64,000 nt of DNA from Gordonia sp. UBA5067 (lineage in GTDB: Bacteria > Actinomycetota > Actinomycetes > Mycobacteriales > Mycobacteriaceae): assembly GCF_002414845.1 (NCBI RefSeq), contig NZ_DIAX01000028.1:32456-96455 (forward strand), given 5' to 3'. The notes under the pieces are model-generated. The model did no database searches, was not told where the DNA came from, and saw nothing but the letters and a program-made list of their open reading frames with translations. Shown piece by piece: positions 49,565-61,586 of the stretch. Each line of letters opens with the position of its first letter. Within the stretch, counting starts at the first letter, position 1. The position numbers and the translations under genes are program-made.

Positions 49565-50691
49565 GCGGGCTGGGGTGGCTCGCCGCCGCCGCCCTCGACC
49601 GCGATCGGGCCGGACTCCACCGGGAACCGCTGATCCGCAGCCGCGACTCGGACCTGCTCAACCTCGCGTCCAACGACTACCTGGGCCTGTCGACCGATCC
49701 GCGCGTGGTCGCCGGCGCGCAGTCCGCCCTCACCGACTTCGGCGCCGGCGCCACGGCTTCGCGGCTGGTAGTCGGGACGACCACATTGCATATCGACTTC
49801 GAAGCGGAGCTGGCCGACTTCGCGGGGTTTGATGCCGGGCTGTGCTTTTCGTCGGGCTATCTCGCCAACGTCGGCGCGATCACCGGGCTGGTCGGGCGCG
49901 GCGACCTCATCGTCAGCGATGCCGGCGCCCACGCCTCGCTCATCGACGGGTGCCGGCTTTCGCGCGCACAGGTCGTCGTCGTCGACCGCGGTGACGTCGC
50001 CGCGGTCGGGGCGGCGCTGTCGGCCGGCGGGTGGCACCGAGCATTGGTCGTCACGGACTCGGTGTACAGCATCGACGGCGAGATCGCCCCCGTCCCCGAG
50101 TTGTATCGCGTCGCCCGAGCACACGGTGCGGCACTGCTGGTCGATGAAGCGCATGCGCTCGGTGTGCGCGGTCCGGGCGGTCGCGGGGTGATCGCCGAGG
50201 CCGGGCTGTCGGGTGCCCCCGACCTGGTCATGACGACGGTGCTGTCGAAATCGCTGGGCGCGCAGGGGGGTGCGGTCCTCGGGCCGGCGGCGCTGCGCGC
50301 GCACCTGATCGATACCGCCCGGCCATTCATCTTCGACACCGGCCTCAACCCGGCGGCCGTTGGTGCTGCTCGTGCCGCGCTGCGCGTGCTGCGCGAGGAG
50401 CCGTCATTGCCGCAGCGGGTGCGGGCCAACGCTGCCGCACTTGCTCGCGCCTGCGGCGGCGGCGAGCCGGCGGCCGCGGTCGTTTCACTCATCATCGGCG
50501 ACCCGCATCGAGCTGCCGCGCTGGCCGCCGGCTGTCGGGCCGATGGGGTGCTCGTCGGCTGTTTCCGGCCACCATCGGTGCCGGTGGGAACGTCACGGCT
50601 GCGGATCACCGCCCGGGCCGATCTGGACGGAGCCGCAATCGGCCGGGTCGCCTCGGTCGTCAATCGGCACCGGGCGGCGGTGAGCGCATGA
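49561..50691 (+). CDS. bioF: KAPA synthase BioF
   Basis: PLP-dependent 8-amino-7-oxononanoate synthase joining pimeloyl thioester and L-alanine. [41 protein letters not shown] and the lysine block [13 protein letters not shown] are all present. Length is 376 aa. It overlaps bioA and bioD by 4 bp each. No pimeloyl-supply gene (bioC, bioH, bioI or bioW) is seen in the window, so the origin of pimelate is unknown, as in mycobacteria. Confidence 0.95.
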   Translation: MSGLGWLAAAALDRDRAGLHREPLIRSRDSDLLNLASNDYLGLSTDPRVVAGAQSALTDFGAGATASRLVVGTTTLHIDFEAELADFAGFDAGLCFSSGYLANVGAITGLVGRGDLIVSDAGAHASLIDGCRLSRAQVVVVDRGDVAAVGAALSAGGWHRALVVTDSVYSIDGEIAPVPELYRVARAHGAALLVDEAHALGVRGPGGRGVIAEAGLSGAPDLVMTTVLSKSLGAQGGAVLGPAALRAHLIDTARPFIFDTGLNPAAVGAARAALRVLREEPSLPQRVRANAAALARACGGGEPAAAVVSLIIGDPHRAAALAAGCRADGVLVGCFRPPSVPVGTSRLRITARADLDGAAIGRVASVVNRHRAAVSA

Positions 50692-51440
50692 TCCTCGTCG
50701 TCACCGGGACGTCGACCGACGTCGGCAAGACGGTCGCCACGGCGGCGCTCGTCGCGCGGGCCCGCGCGCGCGGCGCACAGCGGATCGCCGTCGTCAAACC
50801 CGCCCAGACCGGCGTCGGACCGGGGGCACCGGGTGACCTCGCCCAGGTGCGGCAGTTGGCGGGACCGGTGAGCACTGTCGAGTGTGCCCGCTACCCCGAG
50901 CCGTTGGCGCCGGACGTCGCCGCACGCCGGGCGGGACTACCCGCGGTGAACCGGGCCCGGGTCACCGCCGCCGTAGCGGAGGCGGCCACCACCCACGACG
51001 TCACCATCGTCGAGGGGGCCGGGGGAGTCCTGGTCCGGCTGGCGGATGTCGGCGGCGAGACCGGGCCGCTGACCGTCCTCGACATTGCCGCCGACGTCGG
51101 CGCGCCGATCGTGGTGGTCTGCTCACCGGCACTGGGCGCCCTCAACCACGCGGAACTGACCGTCGGCGCGATCCGTTCCCGTGGGTTGACGCCGGCCGGA
51201 CTCATCATCGGGTCGTGGCCGACCGCGCCCGACCTGGCGATGAGCTGCAACGCCGAGGACTTGCCGCGTGTCACCGGCGTGCCGGTGATCGGTACGCTGC
51301 CCGCAGGCGTCGGTGTGCTGGGACATGACGAGTTCGTTGATCGGGCCCCATCGTGGTTCGACCCCGACTGGACTCCCAGTCCAGTCCTTTCACCGATCGC
51401 GCGGACGATCCGCCGAGCAGACAAAGGAGTTCAACCGTGA
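50688..51440 (+). CDS. bioD: Dethiobiotin synthetase BioD
   Basis: ATP-dependent carboxylase that closes the ureido ring of dethiobiotin. The P-loop [10 protein letters not shown] is at residues 6-15; VVKPAQTG and VEGAGGVLV follow in the expected places. Length is 250 aa, slightly longer than E. coli BioD. ATGA overlap with bioF; GTGA overlap with bioB. Confidence 0.95.
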   Translation: MILVVTGTSTDVGKTVATAALVARARARGAQRIAVVKPAQTGVGPGAPGDLAQVRQLAGPVSTVECARYPEPLAPDVAARRAGLPAVNRARVTAAVAEAATTHDVTIVEGAGGVLVRLADVGGETGPLTVLDIAADVGAPIVVVCSPALGALNHAELTVGAIRSRGLTPAGLIIGSWPTAPDLAMSCNAEDLPRVTGVPVIGTLPAGVGVLGHDEFVDRAPSWFDPDWTPSPVLSPIARTIRRADKGVQP

Positions 51441-52474
51441 CCTCAACATCAACCACATCGGCGGTCCCGCCGGCCGACACTGCCGACATTCTGGCGGTCG
51501 CCCGCGAGCAGGTTCTCGACGGCGGCACCGGCCTGTCACAAGAGCAGGTGCTCGCTGTGCTGCGCCTGCCCGATGAGCGGCTCGAGGAACTGCTGGCGCT
51601 GGCCCACGACGTCCGGATGCGCTGGTGTGGACCCGAGGTCGAGGTCGAGGGCATCATCTCCCTCAAGACGGGTGGCTGCCCGGAGGACTGCCACTTCTGC
51701 TCACAGTCCGGGCTGTTCGCCTCGCCGGTGCGCAGCGCGTGGATCGACATCCCGTCCCTGGTGGAGGCTGCCAAACAGACCGCCAAGACCGGCGCGACCG
51801 AGTTCTGCATCGTCGCGGCGGTCCGTGGGCCGGACAAACGGCTGATGAGCCAGGTAGCGGCGGGCATCGAAGCCATTCGCAACGAGGTCGACATCCAGAT
51901 CGCCTGCAGTCTGGGGATGCTCAGCCAAGAGCAGGTCGACGAACTCGCGGCCATGGGCGTGCACCGTTACAACCACAACCTGGAAACGGCCCGATCGCAC
52001 TTTCCCAACGTGGTCACCACCCACACGTGGGAGGAGCGCTCAGACACCCTGCGCATGGTGCGCGAAGCCGGCATGGAGGTGTGCTGCGGCGGTATCCTCG
52101 GCATGGGGGAGACCCTCGAGCAGCGCGCCGAGTTCGCCGCCGATCTCGCCGAACTCGAACCCGACGAAGTGCCGTTGAACTTCCTCAATCCGCGCCCCGG
52201 CACCCCCTTCGGCGACCTCGAGGTGCTGCCGGCGGCCGAGGCGCTCAAAGCGGTGGCGGCGTTCCGGCTCGCGTTGCCGCGCACCATCCTGAGGTTCGCC
52301 GGCGGGCGCGAGATCACGCTGGGTGATTTGGGTGCGGAGAAGGGCATCCTCGGCGGTATCAACGCGGTTATCGTCGGCAACTACCTGACCACGCTGGGGC
52401 GGCCGGCCGAAGCGGACCTCGATCTGCTGGACGACCTGTCGATGCCGATCAAGGCGCTCAACGACACCCTGTAG
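51437..52474 (+). CDS. bioB: Biotin synthase BioB (radical SAM)
   Basis: Inserts sulfur into dethiobiotin. The radical-SAM cluster motif CPEDCHFC has C81, C85 and C88; [13 protein letters not shown] and [14 protein letters not shown] are typical. Length is 345 aa. Because a bsaP gene follows, it should be the mycobacterial class of BioB that depends on an auxiliary protein. GTG 51437 overlaps the bioD stop and has AAAGGAG upstream; the extra upstream frame lies within bioD. Confidence 0.96.
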   Translation: MTSTSTTSAVPPADTADILAVAREQVLDGGTGLSQEQVLAVLRLPDERLEELLALAHDVRMRWCGPEVEVEGIISLKTGGCPEDCHFCSQSGLFASPVRSAWIDIPSLVEAAKQTAKTGATEFCIVAAVRGPDKRLMSQVAAGIEAIRNEVDIQIACSLGMLSQEQVDELAAMGVHRYNHNLETARSHFPNVVTTHTWEERSDTLRMVREAGMEVCCGGILGMGETLEQRAEFAADLAELEPDEVPLNFLNPRPGTPFGDLEVLPAAEALKAVAAFRLALPRTILRFAGGREITLGDLGAEKGILGGINAVIVGNYLTTLGRPAEADLDLLDDLSMPIKALNDTL

Positions 52475-52477
52475 CCG

Positions 52478-52732
52478 ATGACACCTGCCGAGCCTGTGCC
52501 CGCCACCCCAGGTCCCCTCGCCACCCCGCGCCGATACGGGGTATACACGGGGATCGAATCCGAACTGCAATCCGATGAAGCGGTGCCCACCACCGCGCGC
52601 CTGGGCCTCGAGCCGCCGCGCTACTGCGGCCAATGCGGGCGGCGCATGGTCGTGCAGGTGCGACCCGACGGCTGGCGGGCGCGTTGCTCGCGCCACGGGA
52701 CCGTGGATTCCAGCGAATTGGAGCAGCGATGA
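52478..52732 (+). CDS. bsaP: Biotin synthase auxiliary protein BsaP
   Basis: 84 aa. Homologue of the small protein encoded right after bioB in mycobacteria (Rv1590), shown to be required by their biotin synthase. It has a flexible N-terminus with RRYGVYTG, and a cysteine pattern [13 protein letters not shown]...[11 protein letters not shown]50, C53, C70, with H73 nearby, which could hold a metal or iron-sulfur cluster. ATG 52478 starts 3 bp after the bioB stop; the end overlaps the next gene by 4 bp. Confidence 0.88.
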   Translation: MTPAEPVPATPGPLATPRRYGVYTGIESELQSDEAVPTTARLGLEPPRYCGQCGRRMVVQVRPDGWRARCSRHGTVDSSELEQR

Positions 52733-53346
52733 GTGAGCCGGTGATGCTGGCGCCCGGTCCCGATCCGGGCCTGCCGGTGGGCTCGGGCCATGGCGCCAGC
52801 GCCTGGCGCGCCAACGTCTTGGTGTCCGCGCAGCTGATCCGGTTGGTCGTCGGCGTCGCGCTGGTGAGCGCGATCGCGGCAATCGTGTGGGCCTACACTG
52901 CGCCGATGCCCGTCGGGATCGTCGTCCGGGCAGGCCTGGCGGCGGTGCCGTCGGATCAGATGAGCCGCTACTTCGACGGCATCGGCTGGTTCAGCATGGG
53001 CCTGTTGGCGATCGGCGTTCTTGCGGGCTCGGCGTTCTGGTGGTTGGCGCGAACGTGGCGCGGCCCGATCGGGGTACTGGCGCTGACCGCGACCACGGTC
53101 GTTTCCTCGGGGCTCGCGATCGAGGTGGCGCACGCCGCCCTGCGGATCCGCCTGCCCGATCCGACCACGCTGCCGGCGGGTGAGACATTCCTGCACGGGC
53201 CGAAGCTGTGGCTGGCCGCCCCCGTCGACGGGGCGGTGGGGGCGCCGGGAGTCCTCCTCGTCCTGATGCCGACGATGGCCCTGCTGGTCTATCTTTTCCA
53301 TGCCCTGTTTGCCGGTGACCCGACGTTGGACGCGGACTCCGTTTGA
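52729..53346 (+). CDS. DUF2567-type membrane protein (Rv1591-like)
   Basis: 205 aa with four membrane helices (about 30-52, 82-104, 112-135, 165-190). It resembles in length, topology and place the M. tuberculosis protein Rv1591 (DUF2567), which also follows bsaP. Function unknown. Translationally coupled to bsaP through ATGA, so it is probably expressed with the biotin genes. Convergent with the nrtR gene, 14 bp away. Confidence 0.75.
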   Translation: MSEPVMLAPGPDPGLPVGSGHGASAWRANVLVSAQLIRLVVGVALVSAIAAIVWAYTAPMPVGIVVRAGLAAVPSDQMSRYFDGIGWFSMGLLAIGVLAGSAFWWLARTWRGPIGVLALTATTVVSSGLAIEVAHAALRIRLPDPTTLPAGETFLHGPKLWLAAPVDGAVGAPGVLLVLMPTMALLVYLFHALFAGDPTLDADSV

Positions 53347-53360
53347 CCGAGCCGGGTCGG

Positions 53361-54077
53361 TCACATCGGCGGGCGCAGCGTCGCGAACTCGTCGGTGACC
53401 CGCAGCGAGGTGTCGGTGAACCGGTACAGCGCGGGTGGGCGCCCGCCGCCGCGGGTGCGCCGGACCCCGCCGGTGGCGGTGATGACCGCGCGGCGCGACA
53501 GGATTCGCAGGAGGTTGGTGGTGTCGACCGGATAGCCCAGCGCCGCACAGTAGATCCCGGATAGCTCGGACATCGGGAACTCGGAAGGGGCGAGCGCGAA
53601 TGCGATGTTGGTGTAAGAGAGCTTGCCGGCCAGCCGGTGGTGCGCCGCGGCGACGATCGCGGCGTGATCGGCGATCAGCGGCGGCACGGCCTCCACGTCG
53701 TGCCACTGCGCCCCGCGCGCCGGCGTCCATTGCGCCTCGCGCGCCGGCGTCTGCGGTCGGACCAGTCCCAGGTAGGTCGACGCGACGGTTCGAACACCCG
53801 GCACCCGATGTGGGGCGGAGAACACCTCTAACTGTTCGAGGTGCGCCACCGCGGCGACGTCGGCCTGCTCCCGCAGACTGGTCAGTGCGGTGTCGGCGAT
53901 ATCGGTGGCACCGTCGATCGGACCGCCGGGCAGCGCCCAGCCCTGCGAATCGGCGGACCGGACCAGCAGCACCTGTAATTGCGGGGCCGACCTGTGTGGC
54001 CCGTCGTCGACGCGCAGCGCCGCGGAACGCACTTCGAGGCGCACCGCAGTGGGGGACGGGTCGGCGGGGGAGGTCAC
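53361..54077 (-). CDS. nrtR: NrtR-like regulator: degenerate Nudix domain plus winged helix
   Basis: Repressor family that controls NAD synthesis and senses ADP-ribose-type ligands. The N-terminal Nudix-like domain (about 10-150) has LVRSADSQGWALPGGPIDGATDIADTALTSLREQ; the Nudix box lacks the EE catalytic pair (REQADVAA), as expected for a sensor. The C-terminal winged-helix part (about 160-238) contains LSYTNIAFALAP and LLRILSRRAVI. I choose GTG 54077 because TATGAT lies 7 nt upstream (leaderless); ATG 54089 overlaps that -10. Contains a 24-bp in-frame duplication. Divergent from nadA. Confidence 0.83.
   Translation of the reverse strand: MTSPADPSPTAVRLEVRSAALRVDDGPHRSAPQLQVLLVRSADSQGWALPGGPIDGATDIADTALTSLREQADVAAVAHLEQLEVFSAPHRVPGVRTVASTYLGLVRPQTPAREAQWTPARGAQWHDVEAVPPLIADHAAIVAAAHHRLAGKLSYTNIAFALAPSEFPMSELSGIYCAALGYPVDTTNLLRILSRRAVITATGGVRRTRGGGRPPALYRFTDTSLRVTDEFATLRPPM
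53703..53750. repeat. 24-bp near-perfect tandem duplication inside nrtR
   Basis: Bases 53703-53726 and 53727-53750 differ at only two positions. On the coding strand this yields TPAREAQW followed by TPARGAQW, eight residues duplicated in frame just before the end of the Nudix-like domain. Confidence 0.93.
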
Positions 54078-54084
54078 GAGCCTG

Positions 54085-54090
54085 ATCATA
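54085..54090 (-). promoter_or_regulatory. Leaderless -10 of nrtR
   Basis: On the minus strand TATGAT is a consensus-like -10 ending 7 nt before GTG 54077. It overlaps the in-frame ATG at 54089, which argues against that ATG as start. Confidence 0.5.
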
Positions 54091-54177
54091 GGGGCCGGGT
54101 GTGCGACTGCTCTGCCACGGCGTACCGGCCCGATCGCGGGAACAGTTGAAATTGTTCGGGTGGTAACATGAATCAGG

Positions 54178-54198
54178 TTTTCGACTCATAGTCGAAAA
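54178..54198 (+). promoter_or_regulatory. Probable NrtR operator upstream of nadA
   Basis: TTTTCGACT and AGTCGAAAA are separated by CAT: a perfect 9-3-9 dyad in the 161-bp nrtR-nadA gap. An outer pair TCAGG (54173-54177) and CCTGA (54202-54206) extends the symmetry. TAACAT at 54164-54169 may be the nadA -10, which would place the dyad across and just after the start point, a classic repressor site. Confidence 0.75.
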
Positions 54199-54238
54199 GT
54201 CCCTGAATCGCCCAGCCCGGGGCGAAGGAGGAAATGAC

Positions 54239-55273
54239 GTGAGCATTGCCGCAGACTTCACGAGCAGCCTGACGTGGACCGACGGTCCGGCCGGTTATAC
54301 CGGTGTGGAGGCTACGCCGCAGTGGGCCGAAGAGGTGCGGCGCCTGGCTGCGGCGCGCAACGCGACGATCCTGGCGCACAACTACCAGCTGCCCGCCATT
54401 CAGGACATCGCCGATCACACTGGTGACTCGCTGGCGCTGTCACGGATCGCTGCGGAGGCCGACGCCGACGAGATCATCTTCTGCGGCGTCCACTTCATGG
54501 CCGAAACCGCCAAGATTCTCAGCCCGGACAAACGGGTGATGATTCCCGATGCCCGCGCCGGGTGCTCGCTGGCCGATTCGATCACCGCTGACGACCTGCG
54601 CGCCTGGAAGGCCGAGTTCCCCGACGCCGTCGTGGTGTCGTATGTGAACACGACCGCCGAGGTCAAAGGACTCACCGACATCTGCTGCACGTCGAGCAAT
54701 GCCGTCGACGTCGTCGCGTCCATCGACCCCGGCCGAGACGTGCTCTTCCTGCCGGACCAGTTCCTCGGCGCCCACGTCAGGCGGTTGACCGGACGGGACA
54801 ACATTCATATCTGGGCCGGCGAATGCCACGTGCACGCAGGGATCAACGGCGATGAGTTGGCCGAGCAGGCGCAGGCGCACCCCGATGCCGACCTGTTCAT
54901 CCACCCCGAATGCGGCTGCGCCACCTCTGCCCTCTACCTGGCCGGCGAGGGTGCCGTGCCGGCGGAGAAGGTGAAGATCCTGTCCACCGGCGGCATGCTC
55001 GACGCGGCACGGGAGACGAAGGCGTCGCAGGTACTCGTCGCCACCGAGATCGGCATGCTCCACCAGCTGCGGAAGGCGGCGCCCGGTGTCGACTTCCAGC
55101 CGGTCAACGGTCGGGCATCCTGCCCGTACATGAAGATGATCACCCCGGCTGCGCTGCTGCGCTGCCTGGTTACCGGGCGCGACGAGGTCGAGGTCGATCC
55201 GGCCGTCGCGGCCCGCGCCCGCGCCAGTGTCGAGAAGATGATCGCGATCGGCAACCCCGGCTCGGGCGAATGA
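54239..55273 (+). CDS. nadA: Quinolinate synthase NadA
   Basis: Iron-sulfur enzyme that condenses iminoaspartate with dihydroxyacetone phosphate to quinolinate. Family motifs: [63 protein letters not shown] and [11 protein letters not shown], supplying the three cluster cysteines. Length is 344 aa. GTG 54239 has GAAGGAGG 8 nt upstream. The iminoaspartate source is normally NadB, whose gene should follow; here nadC follows instead with a 4-bp overlap. Confidence 0.95.
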   Translation: MSIAADFTSSLTWTDGPAGYTGVEATPQWAEEVRRLAAARNATILAHNYQLPAIQDIADHTGDSLALSRIAAEADADEIIFCGVHFMAETAKILSPDKRVMIPDARAGCSLADSITADDLRAWKAEFPDAVVVSYVNTTAEVKGLTDICCTSSNAVDVVASIDPGRDVLFLPDQFLGAHVRRLTGRDNIHIWAGECHVHAGINGDELAEQAQAHPDADLFIHPECGCATSALYLAGEGAVPAEKVKILSTGGMLDAARETKASQVLVATEIGMLHQLRKAAPGVDFQPVNGRASCPYMKMITPAALLRCLVTGRDEVEVDPAVAARARASVEKMIAIGNPGSGE

Positions 55274-56133
55274 CTGATGCCCCCACCGGAATCGTCACCG
55301 ACGAGGTCCGGGCGCTCATCGCCATTGCACTCGACGAGGACCTGCGCTACGGCCCCGACGTCACCACCGTGGCGACGATCCCGGCCGACGCCATCGCCGA
55401 AGCGGCAATAGTCAGCCGGGCACATGGCGTTGTCGCCGGGGTACCGGTGGTGCGCGCCGTCTTCGACGAGGTGATCGGCGCCAGCCGCTATTGGGTTACC
55501 GCCGAACTCGCCGACGGTGATCGCGTCGCTCCCGGCGACACGGTGCTGGCACTGCGCGCGCCGGTGCGGGAGCTGCTGACTGCCGAGCGCACCGCGCTGA
55601 ACCTGCTGTGTCACCTGTCGGGGATTGCCACCGCAACCGCCGAGTGGGTCGCGGCCGTCGAGGGGACCAACGCGAAGATCCGTGATTCGCGCAAGACGCT
55701 GCCCGGGATGCGCTTTCTGCAGAAGGCGGCGGTGCGCGCCGGCGGGGGAGTCAACCACCGGATGGGTCTGGGCGACGAGGCGTTGATCAAGGACAACCAC
55801 GTGGCGGCCGTCGGATCCGTCGCCGCCGCTTTACAGGCGGTCCGCGAGGCCGCGCCGGAGATCCCGGTCGAAGTCGAGGTCGACTCCCTCGACCAGTTCG
55901 ACGAGGTGTTGGCGCTGACGCCCACCCTCGTCCTCCTCGACAATTTCCCCCTCTGGGCGACTCAGATGGCCGTCCAGCGACGCGATGCCCGCTCGCCCGC
56001 AACCAAGTTGGAGAGTTCGGGTGGGCTCACCCTCGATGTCGCTGCCGACTACGCGGGGACCGGCGTCGACTACCTGGCCGTCGGCGCGCTGACCCACTCG
56101 GTTACCGTGCTCGACCTTGGCTTAGACATGTAG
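55270..56133 (+). CDS. nadC: Quinolinate phosphoribosyltransferase NadC
   Basis: Forms nicotinate mononucleotide from quinolinate and PRPP. Opening with [12 protein letters not shown], then [18 protein letters not shown], the hallmark [24 protein letters not shown] and LIKDNHV; the end has [14 protein letters not shown]. Length is 287 aa. ATG 55270 overlaps the nadA stop; the longer frame from 54910 lies within nadA. Direct nadA-nadC fusion of the operon without nadB is unusual. Confidence 0.96.
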   Translation: MTDAPTGIVTDEVRALIAIALDEDLRYGPDVTTVATIPADAIAEAAIVSRAHGVVAGVPVVRAVFDEVIGASRYWVTAELADGDRVAPGDTVLALRAPVRELLTAERTALNLLCHLSGIATATAEWVAAVEGTNAKIRDSRKTLPGMRFLQKAAVRAGGGVNHRMGLGDEALIKDNHVAAVGSVAAALQAVREAAPEIPVEVEVDSLDQFDEVLALTPTLVLLDNFPLWATQMAVQRRDARSPATKLESSGGLTLDVAADYAGTGVDYLAVGALTHSVTVLDLGLDM

Positions 56134-56174
56134 GTGCGAACCCGAACTCACCGTCGTATCGAAGAGGCGCCGCG

Positions 56175-56180
56175 TACCTT
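56175..56180 (+). promoter_or_regulatory. Leaderless -10 of the aldehyde dehydrogenase gene
   Basis: TACCTT fits TANNNT and ends 6 nt before ATG 56187. There is no Shine-Dalgarno sequence in between. It lies in the 53-bp gap after nadC. Confidence 0.45.
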
Positions 56181-56186
56181 TGGGGC

Positions 56187-57566
56187 ATGACCGCATATGT
56201 GACTGAAAACCCCGCGACCGGTGACGTTGAGCAGACCTTCGCGACCATGAGTGACGACGACGTTAACGACGTGTTGGCCCGCTCGGCCGCCGCGTATCAG
56301 GAGTGGCGGCACACAGCCGTCGAGGACCGGGTGGCCATGTTGCGAGCGACCGCGCAGGCCTACCGCGACCGCGCCGACGAACTCGCCGCACTGATCAGCA
56401 AGGAGATGGGCAAACCGCTCGCGCAGGCGCACGGCGAACTCGCGCTGACGGCGATGATTTATGACTGGTATGCCGAGAACGGCCCGGCGCAGCTCGAGAC
56501 CGAGCAGCTCGCCCCGCAGGGCGCGGCCGAGTCGACGGTGACACGTGAGCCAATCGGCCCCCTCTTGGGGATCATGCCGTGGAACTTTCCGTATTACCAG
56601 GTGGCGCGGTTCGCGGCGCCCAACCTGTTGCTGGGCAACACCGTCATCCTCAAGCACGCGCCGATCTGTGCGGCGAGCTCGGCGGTGATGGCGGAAATCG
56701 CCCACGCTGCGGGCGTGCCGGCTGACGCATACATCAACGTCTACGCCAGCAACGAGCAGGCCGCCGCCATGATCGGGGACCGTCGTGTGCAGGGCGTGTC
56801 GCTGACCGGGAGTGGGCGTGCAGGTGCGGCGGTCGCGCAGACGGCCGCGCAGCATTTGAAGAAGTCGGTACTCGAGCTCGGTGGCTCGGATGCGTTCATC
56901 CTTCTCGACACCCCCGATGTCGCGGCGACTGCCGCGGGCGCCGCGGCCGGCCGGATGATGAACTGCGGGCAGGCGTGCAATTCGCCCAAGCGCTTCATCG
57001 TCCACGAAGACATCTATGACGACTTCGTCGCCAACCTGACCGCGGCCATCGAGGCCATGGCCGTGGGCGACCCGGCCGATCCGGCGACGAATATCGGACC
57101 GCTGTCCTCGGTCGCCGCGCGCGACCGGGTTGTCGAGCAGGTCAAGGATGCTGTTGCCCAGGGCGCCACCCTGCACACCGGCGGTGACGCGCTCGATCAA
57201 CCGGGCGCCTTCATGGCCCCCGCCGTGCTGACCGGGATCACCCCAGAGATGGCCGCGTACCGCGAGGAGATCTTCGGACCCGTCGCCGTCGTCTACTCTT
57301 TCGCCGACCCCGATGAGGCCGTCAAGCTGGCCAATGACGTTGATTACGGCCTGTCGGGTTCGGTGTGGAGCAGTGATGTCGCCAAGGCCGGTGAGCTCGC
57401 CGACCGGCTCGACGTGGGGATGGCGATGATCAACGAGCACGGCACCTCGCTGCCCGGTCTGCCGTTCGGCGGCGTGAAGGCGTCGGGATACGGTCGCGAG
57501 CTCGGGCCGTGGGGCCTGGGCGAGTTCGCGAACCTGAAGCTGCGCCGGGTCGCCAGCGCGGGGTAG
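56187..57566 (+). CDS. NAD(P)-dependent aldehyde dehydrogenase, succinate-semialdehyde type
   Basis: 459 aa, compact ALDH of the GabD/Sad type. PWNFPYYQVARFAAPNLLLGNTV binds cofactor, the general base is E230 in LELGGSD, and the nucleophile is C264 in NCGQACNSPKR; GPVAVVYSF and NEHGTSLPGLPFGGVKASGYGRELG complete the fold. The overall pattern and short length favour succinate-semialdehyde dehydrogenase, feeding succinate to the TCA cycle, but the substrate is not proven. It stands alone between nadC and the his operon. Confidence 0.87.
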   Translation: MTAYVTENPATGDVEQTFATMSDDDVNDVLARSAAAYQEWRHTAVEDRVAMLRATAQAYRDRADELAALISKEMGKPLAQAHGELALTAMIYDWYAENGPAQLETEQLAPQGAAESTVTREPIGPLLGIMPWNFPYYQVARFAAPNLLLGNTVILKHAPICAASSAVMAEIAHAAGVPADAYINVYASNEQAAAMIGDRRVQGVSLTGSGRAGAAVAQTAAQHLKKSVLELGGSDAFILLDTPDVAATAAGAAAGRMMNCGQACNSPKRFIVHEDIYDDFVANLTAAIEAMAVGDPADPATNIGPLSSVAARDRVVEQVKDAVAQGATLHTGGDALDQPGAFMAPAVLTGITPEMAAYREEIFGPVAVVYSFADPDEAVKLANDVDYGLSGSVWSSDVAKAGELADRLDVGMAMINEHGTSLPGLPFGGVKASGYGRELGPWGLGEFANLKLRRVASAG

Positions 57567-57857
57567 GTGCACGGGCATCGGGCCAACCCGCTAGAACGGT
57601 GGCCGACCGTCCAGTCGGCATCCCCCGGGGCGATCGCCGCGGCGGGCATCAGCTTCTCCGCCCGCTCGGCCCACCACTCCTCGCAGCAGGGCACGATCGA
57701 CGAAATTCCGGGCACGATCGGCAAACCCGGTAGGTCAGTCACAGCGGCGGAAGGGGCACCAGGACAGCCGTGCCGAAAAGCGTTTCCGCCGACCGCATAT
57801 CCTGGTGGGAGTCCCTCGCAAACCGCGGTGGGCCCGGCTAATCCATCAGGAGTCTTG
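57567..57857 (+). promoter_or_regulatory. 291-bp region upstream of hisD
   Basis: No convincing gene on either strand. TATCCT at 57798-57803 is the best -10 candidate, giving a leader of about 48 nt before ATG 57858 with CAGGAGT as Shine-Dalgarno. In-frame codons run open from the end of the preceding gene into hisD, but their translation has no family character. I saw no T-box core or His-rich leader peptide. Confidence 0.4.
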
Positions 57858-60306
<2,449 letters not shown>

Positions 60307-60307
<1 letters not shown>

Positions 60308-60945
60308 TGAGCGACCAAGCCCCGCGCACCGCCCGGGTGGAGCGCACCACCCGCGAGTCGTCGATCGTCGTCGAGTTGAACCTCGACGGCACCGGCAAGA
60401 CCAATATCTCCACCGGGGTGCCGTTCTACGACCACATGCTGACTGCCTTCGGCCAGCACGGGAGTTTCGATTTGACGGTCCAGGCGCACGGCGATACCGA
60501 GATCGAGGCGCACCACACCGTCGAGGACACCGCCATCGTCCTGGGACAGGCGTTCGCACGGGCACTCGGCGACAAGACGGGCATTCGCCGGTTCGGTGAC
60601 GCGTGGATCCCGATGGACGAGACCCTCGCGCAGGCCGTCGTCGACGTTTCCGGTCGCCCGTACTTCGTCCATGCCGGGGAGCCCGAGCACCTGCTGACCG
60701 CGATCATTCCCGGCGCGCCGGAGGGAGACAAGGCTGGCGCACCCTATTCGACTGTGATCAATCGGCACGTTTTCGAGTCGCTGGCGCTCAATGCGCGCAT
60801 CGCCCTGCACGTGCGCGTGGAGTACGGCCGCGACCAGCACCACATCACCGAGGCGCAGTACAAGGCAGTCGCCCGCGCCTTGCGTGCCGCGTGCGAGCCG
60901 GATCCGCGCGTGCGTGGGGTTCCGTCGACGAAGGGTAGTTTGTGA
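60307..60945 (+). CDS. hisB: Imidazoleglycerol-phosphate dehydratase HisB
   Basis: Manganese-dependent dehydratase; monofunctional form (212 aa) without the phosphatase domain of enterobacteria. Two halves carry the metal-binding motifs: [13 protein letters not shown] and [11 protein letters not shown], then the second copy [22 protein letters not shown] opens the protein as usual. ATG overlaps the hisC stop; the stop overlaps the hisH GTG start. Confidence 0.96.
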
Positions 60946-61586
60946 GCCCGCCGACGGTGACGATTCTGGACTACGGATCGGGCAACCTGCGCTCGGCCCA
61001 GCGTGCCCTCGAGCATGTGGGTGCCCGGGTTACCGTGACCGCAGATCGGGCCGCGGCAGCAGAGTGCGACGGGCTACTGGTGCCCGGTGTCGGCGCTTTC
61101 GAGGCCTGTATGGTCGGGTTCACCGAGGTCGGCGGGCCGCAGGTCGTCGGGCGGCGGCTGGCCGGGGGGCGTCCGGTGCTCGGCATCTGCGTCGGCATGC
61201 AGATCATGTTTACCTCCGGCGTCGAGTTTGGGATCCAAACGGCCGGGAGCGGCCAGTGGCCGGGGACGGTTACCCGGCTCGACGCCCCGGTGCTGCCGCA
61301 TATGGGCTGGAACACGGTTGAGGCGGCACCGGATTCATTGCTGTTCGACGGGATCGATGCCGCTGAGCGGTTCTACTTCGTGCACTCGTACGCCGCGCAG
61401 TCGTGGGACCTCGATGAGGATCCCGCCTCCCCGATCCCGGCGGCAAAGCTGACTTGGGCGACGCACGGCTCGCGGTTCCTCGCGGCGGTGGAGAACGGGC
61501 CGCTCAGTGCGACGCAGTTCCACCCGGAGAAGTCCGGCGAGGTCGGGCTCCACCTGTTGGCCAACTGGTGCCGGGGTCTGTCGTGA
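60942..61586 (+). CDS. hisH: Imidazole glycerol phosphate synthase, glutaminase subunit HisH
   Basis: Class I glutamine amidotransferase that feeds ammonia to HisF. Catalytic triad: C83 in [10 protein letters not shown], and H194 with E196 in [28 protein letters not shown] and LPHMGWN are typical. Length is 214 aa. GTG 60942 overlaps the hisB stop. HisF is four genes further on. Confidence 0.96.
   Translation: MSPPTVTILDYGSGNLRSAQRALEHVGARVTVTADRAAAAECDGLLVPGVGAFEACMVGFTEVGGPQVVGRRLAGGRPVLGICVGMQIMFTSGVEFGIQTAGSGQWPGTVTRLDAPVLPHMGWNTVEAAPDSLLFDGIDAAERFYFVHSYAAQSWDLDEDPASPIPAAKLTWATHGSRFLAAVENGPLSATQFHPEKSGEVGLHLLANWCRGLS

Noticed and set aside
52621..54261. Minus-strand open frame of 546 codons across bsaP, the DUF2567-like gene and nrtR
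   Set aside because: It reads nrtR in the wrong frame and the others in antisense; it is Arg/Gly-rich low-complexity translation without motifs.
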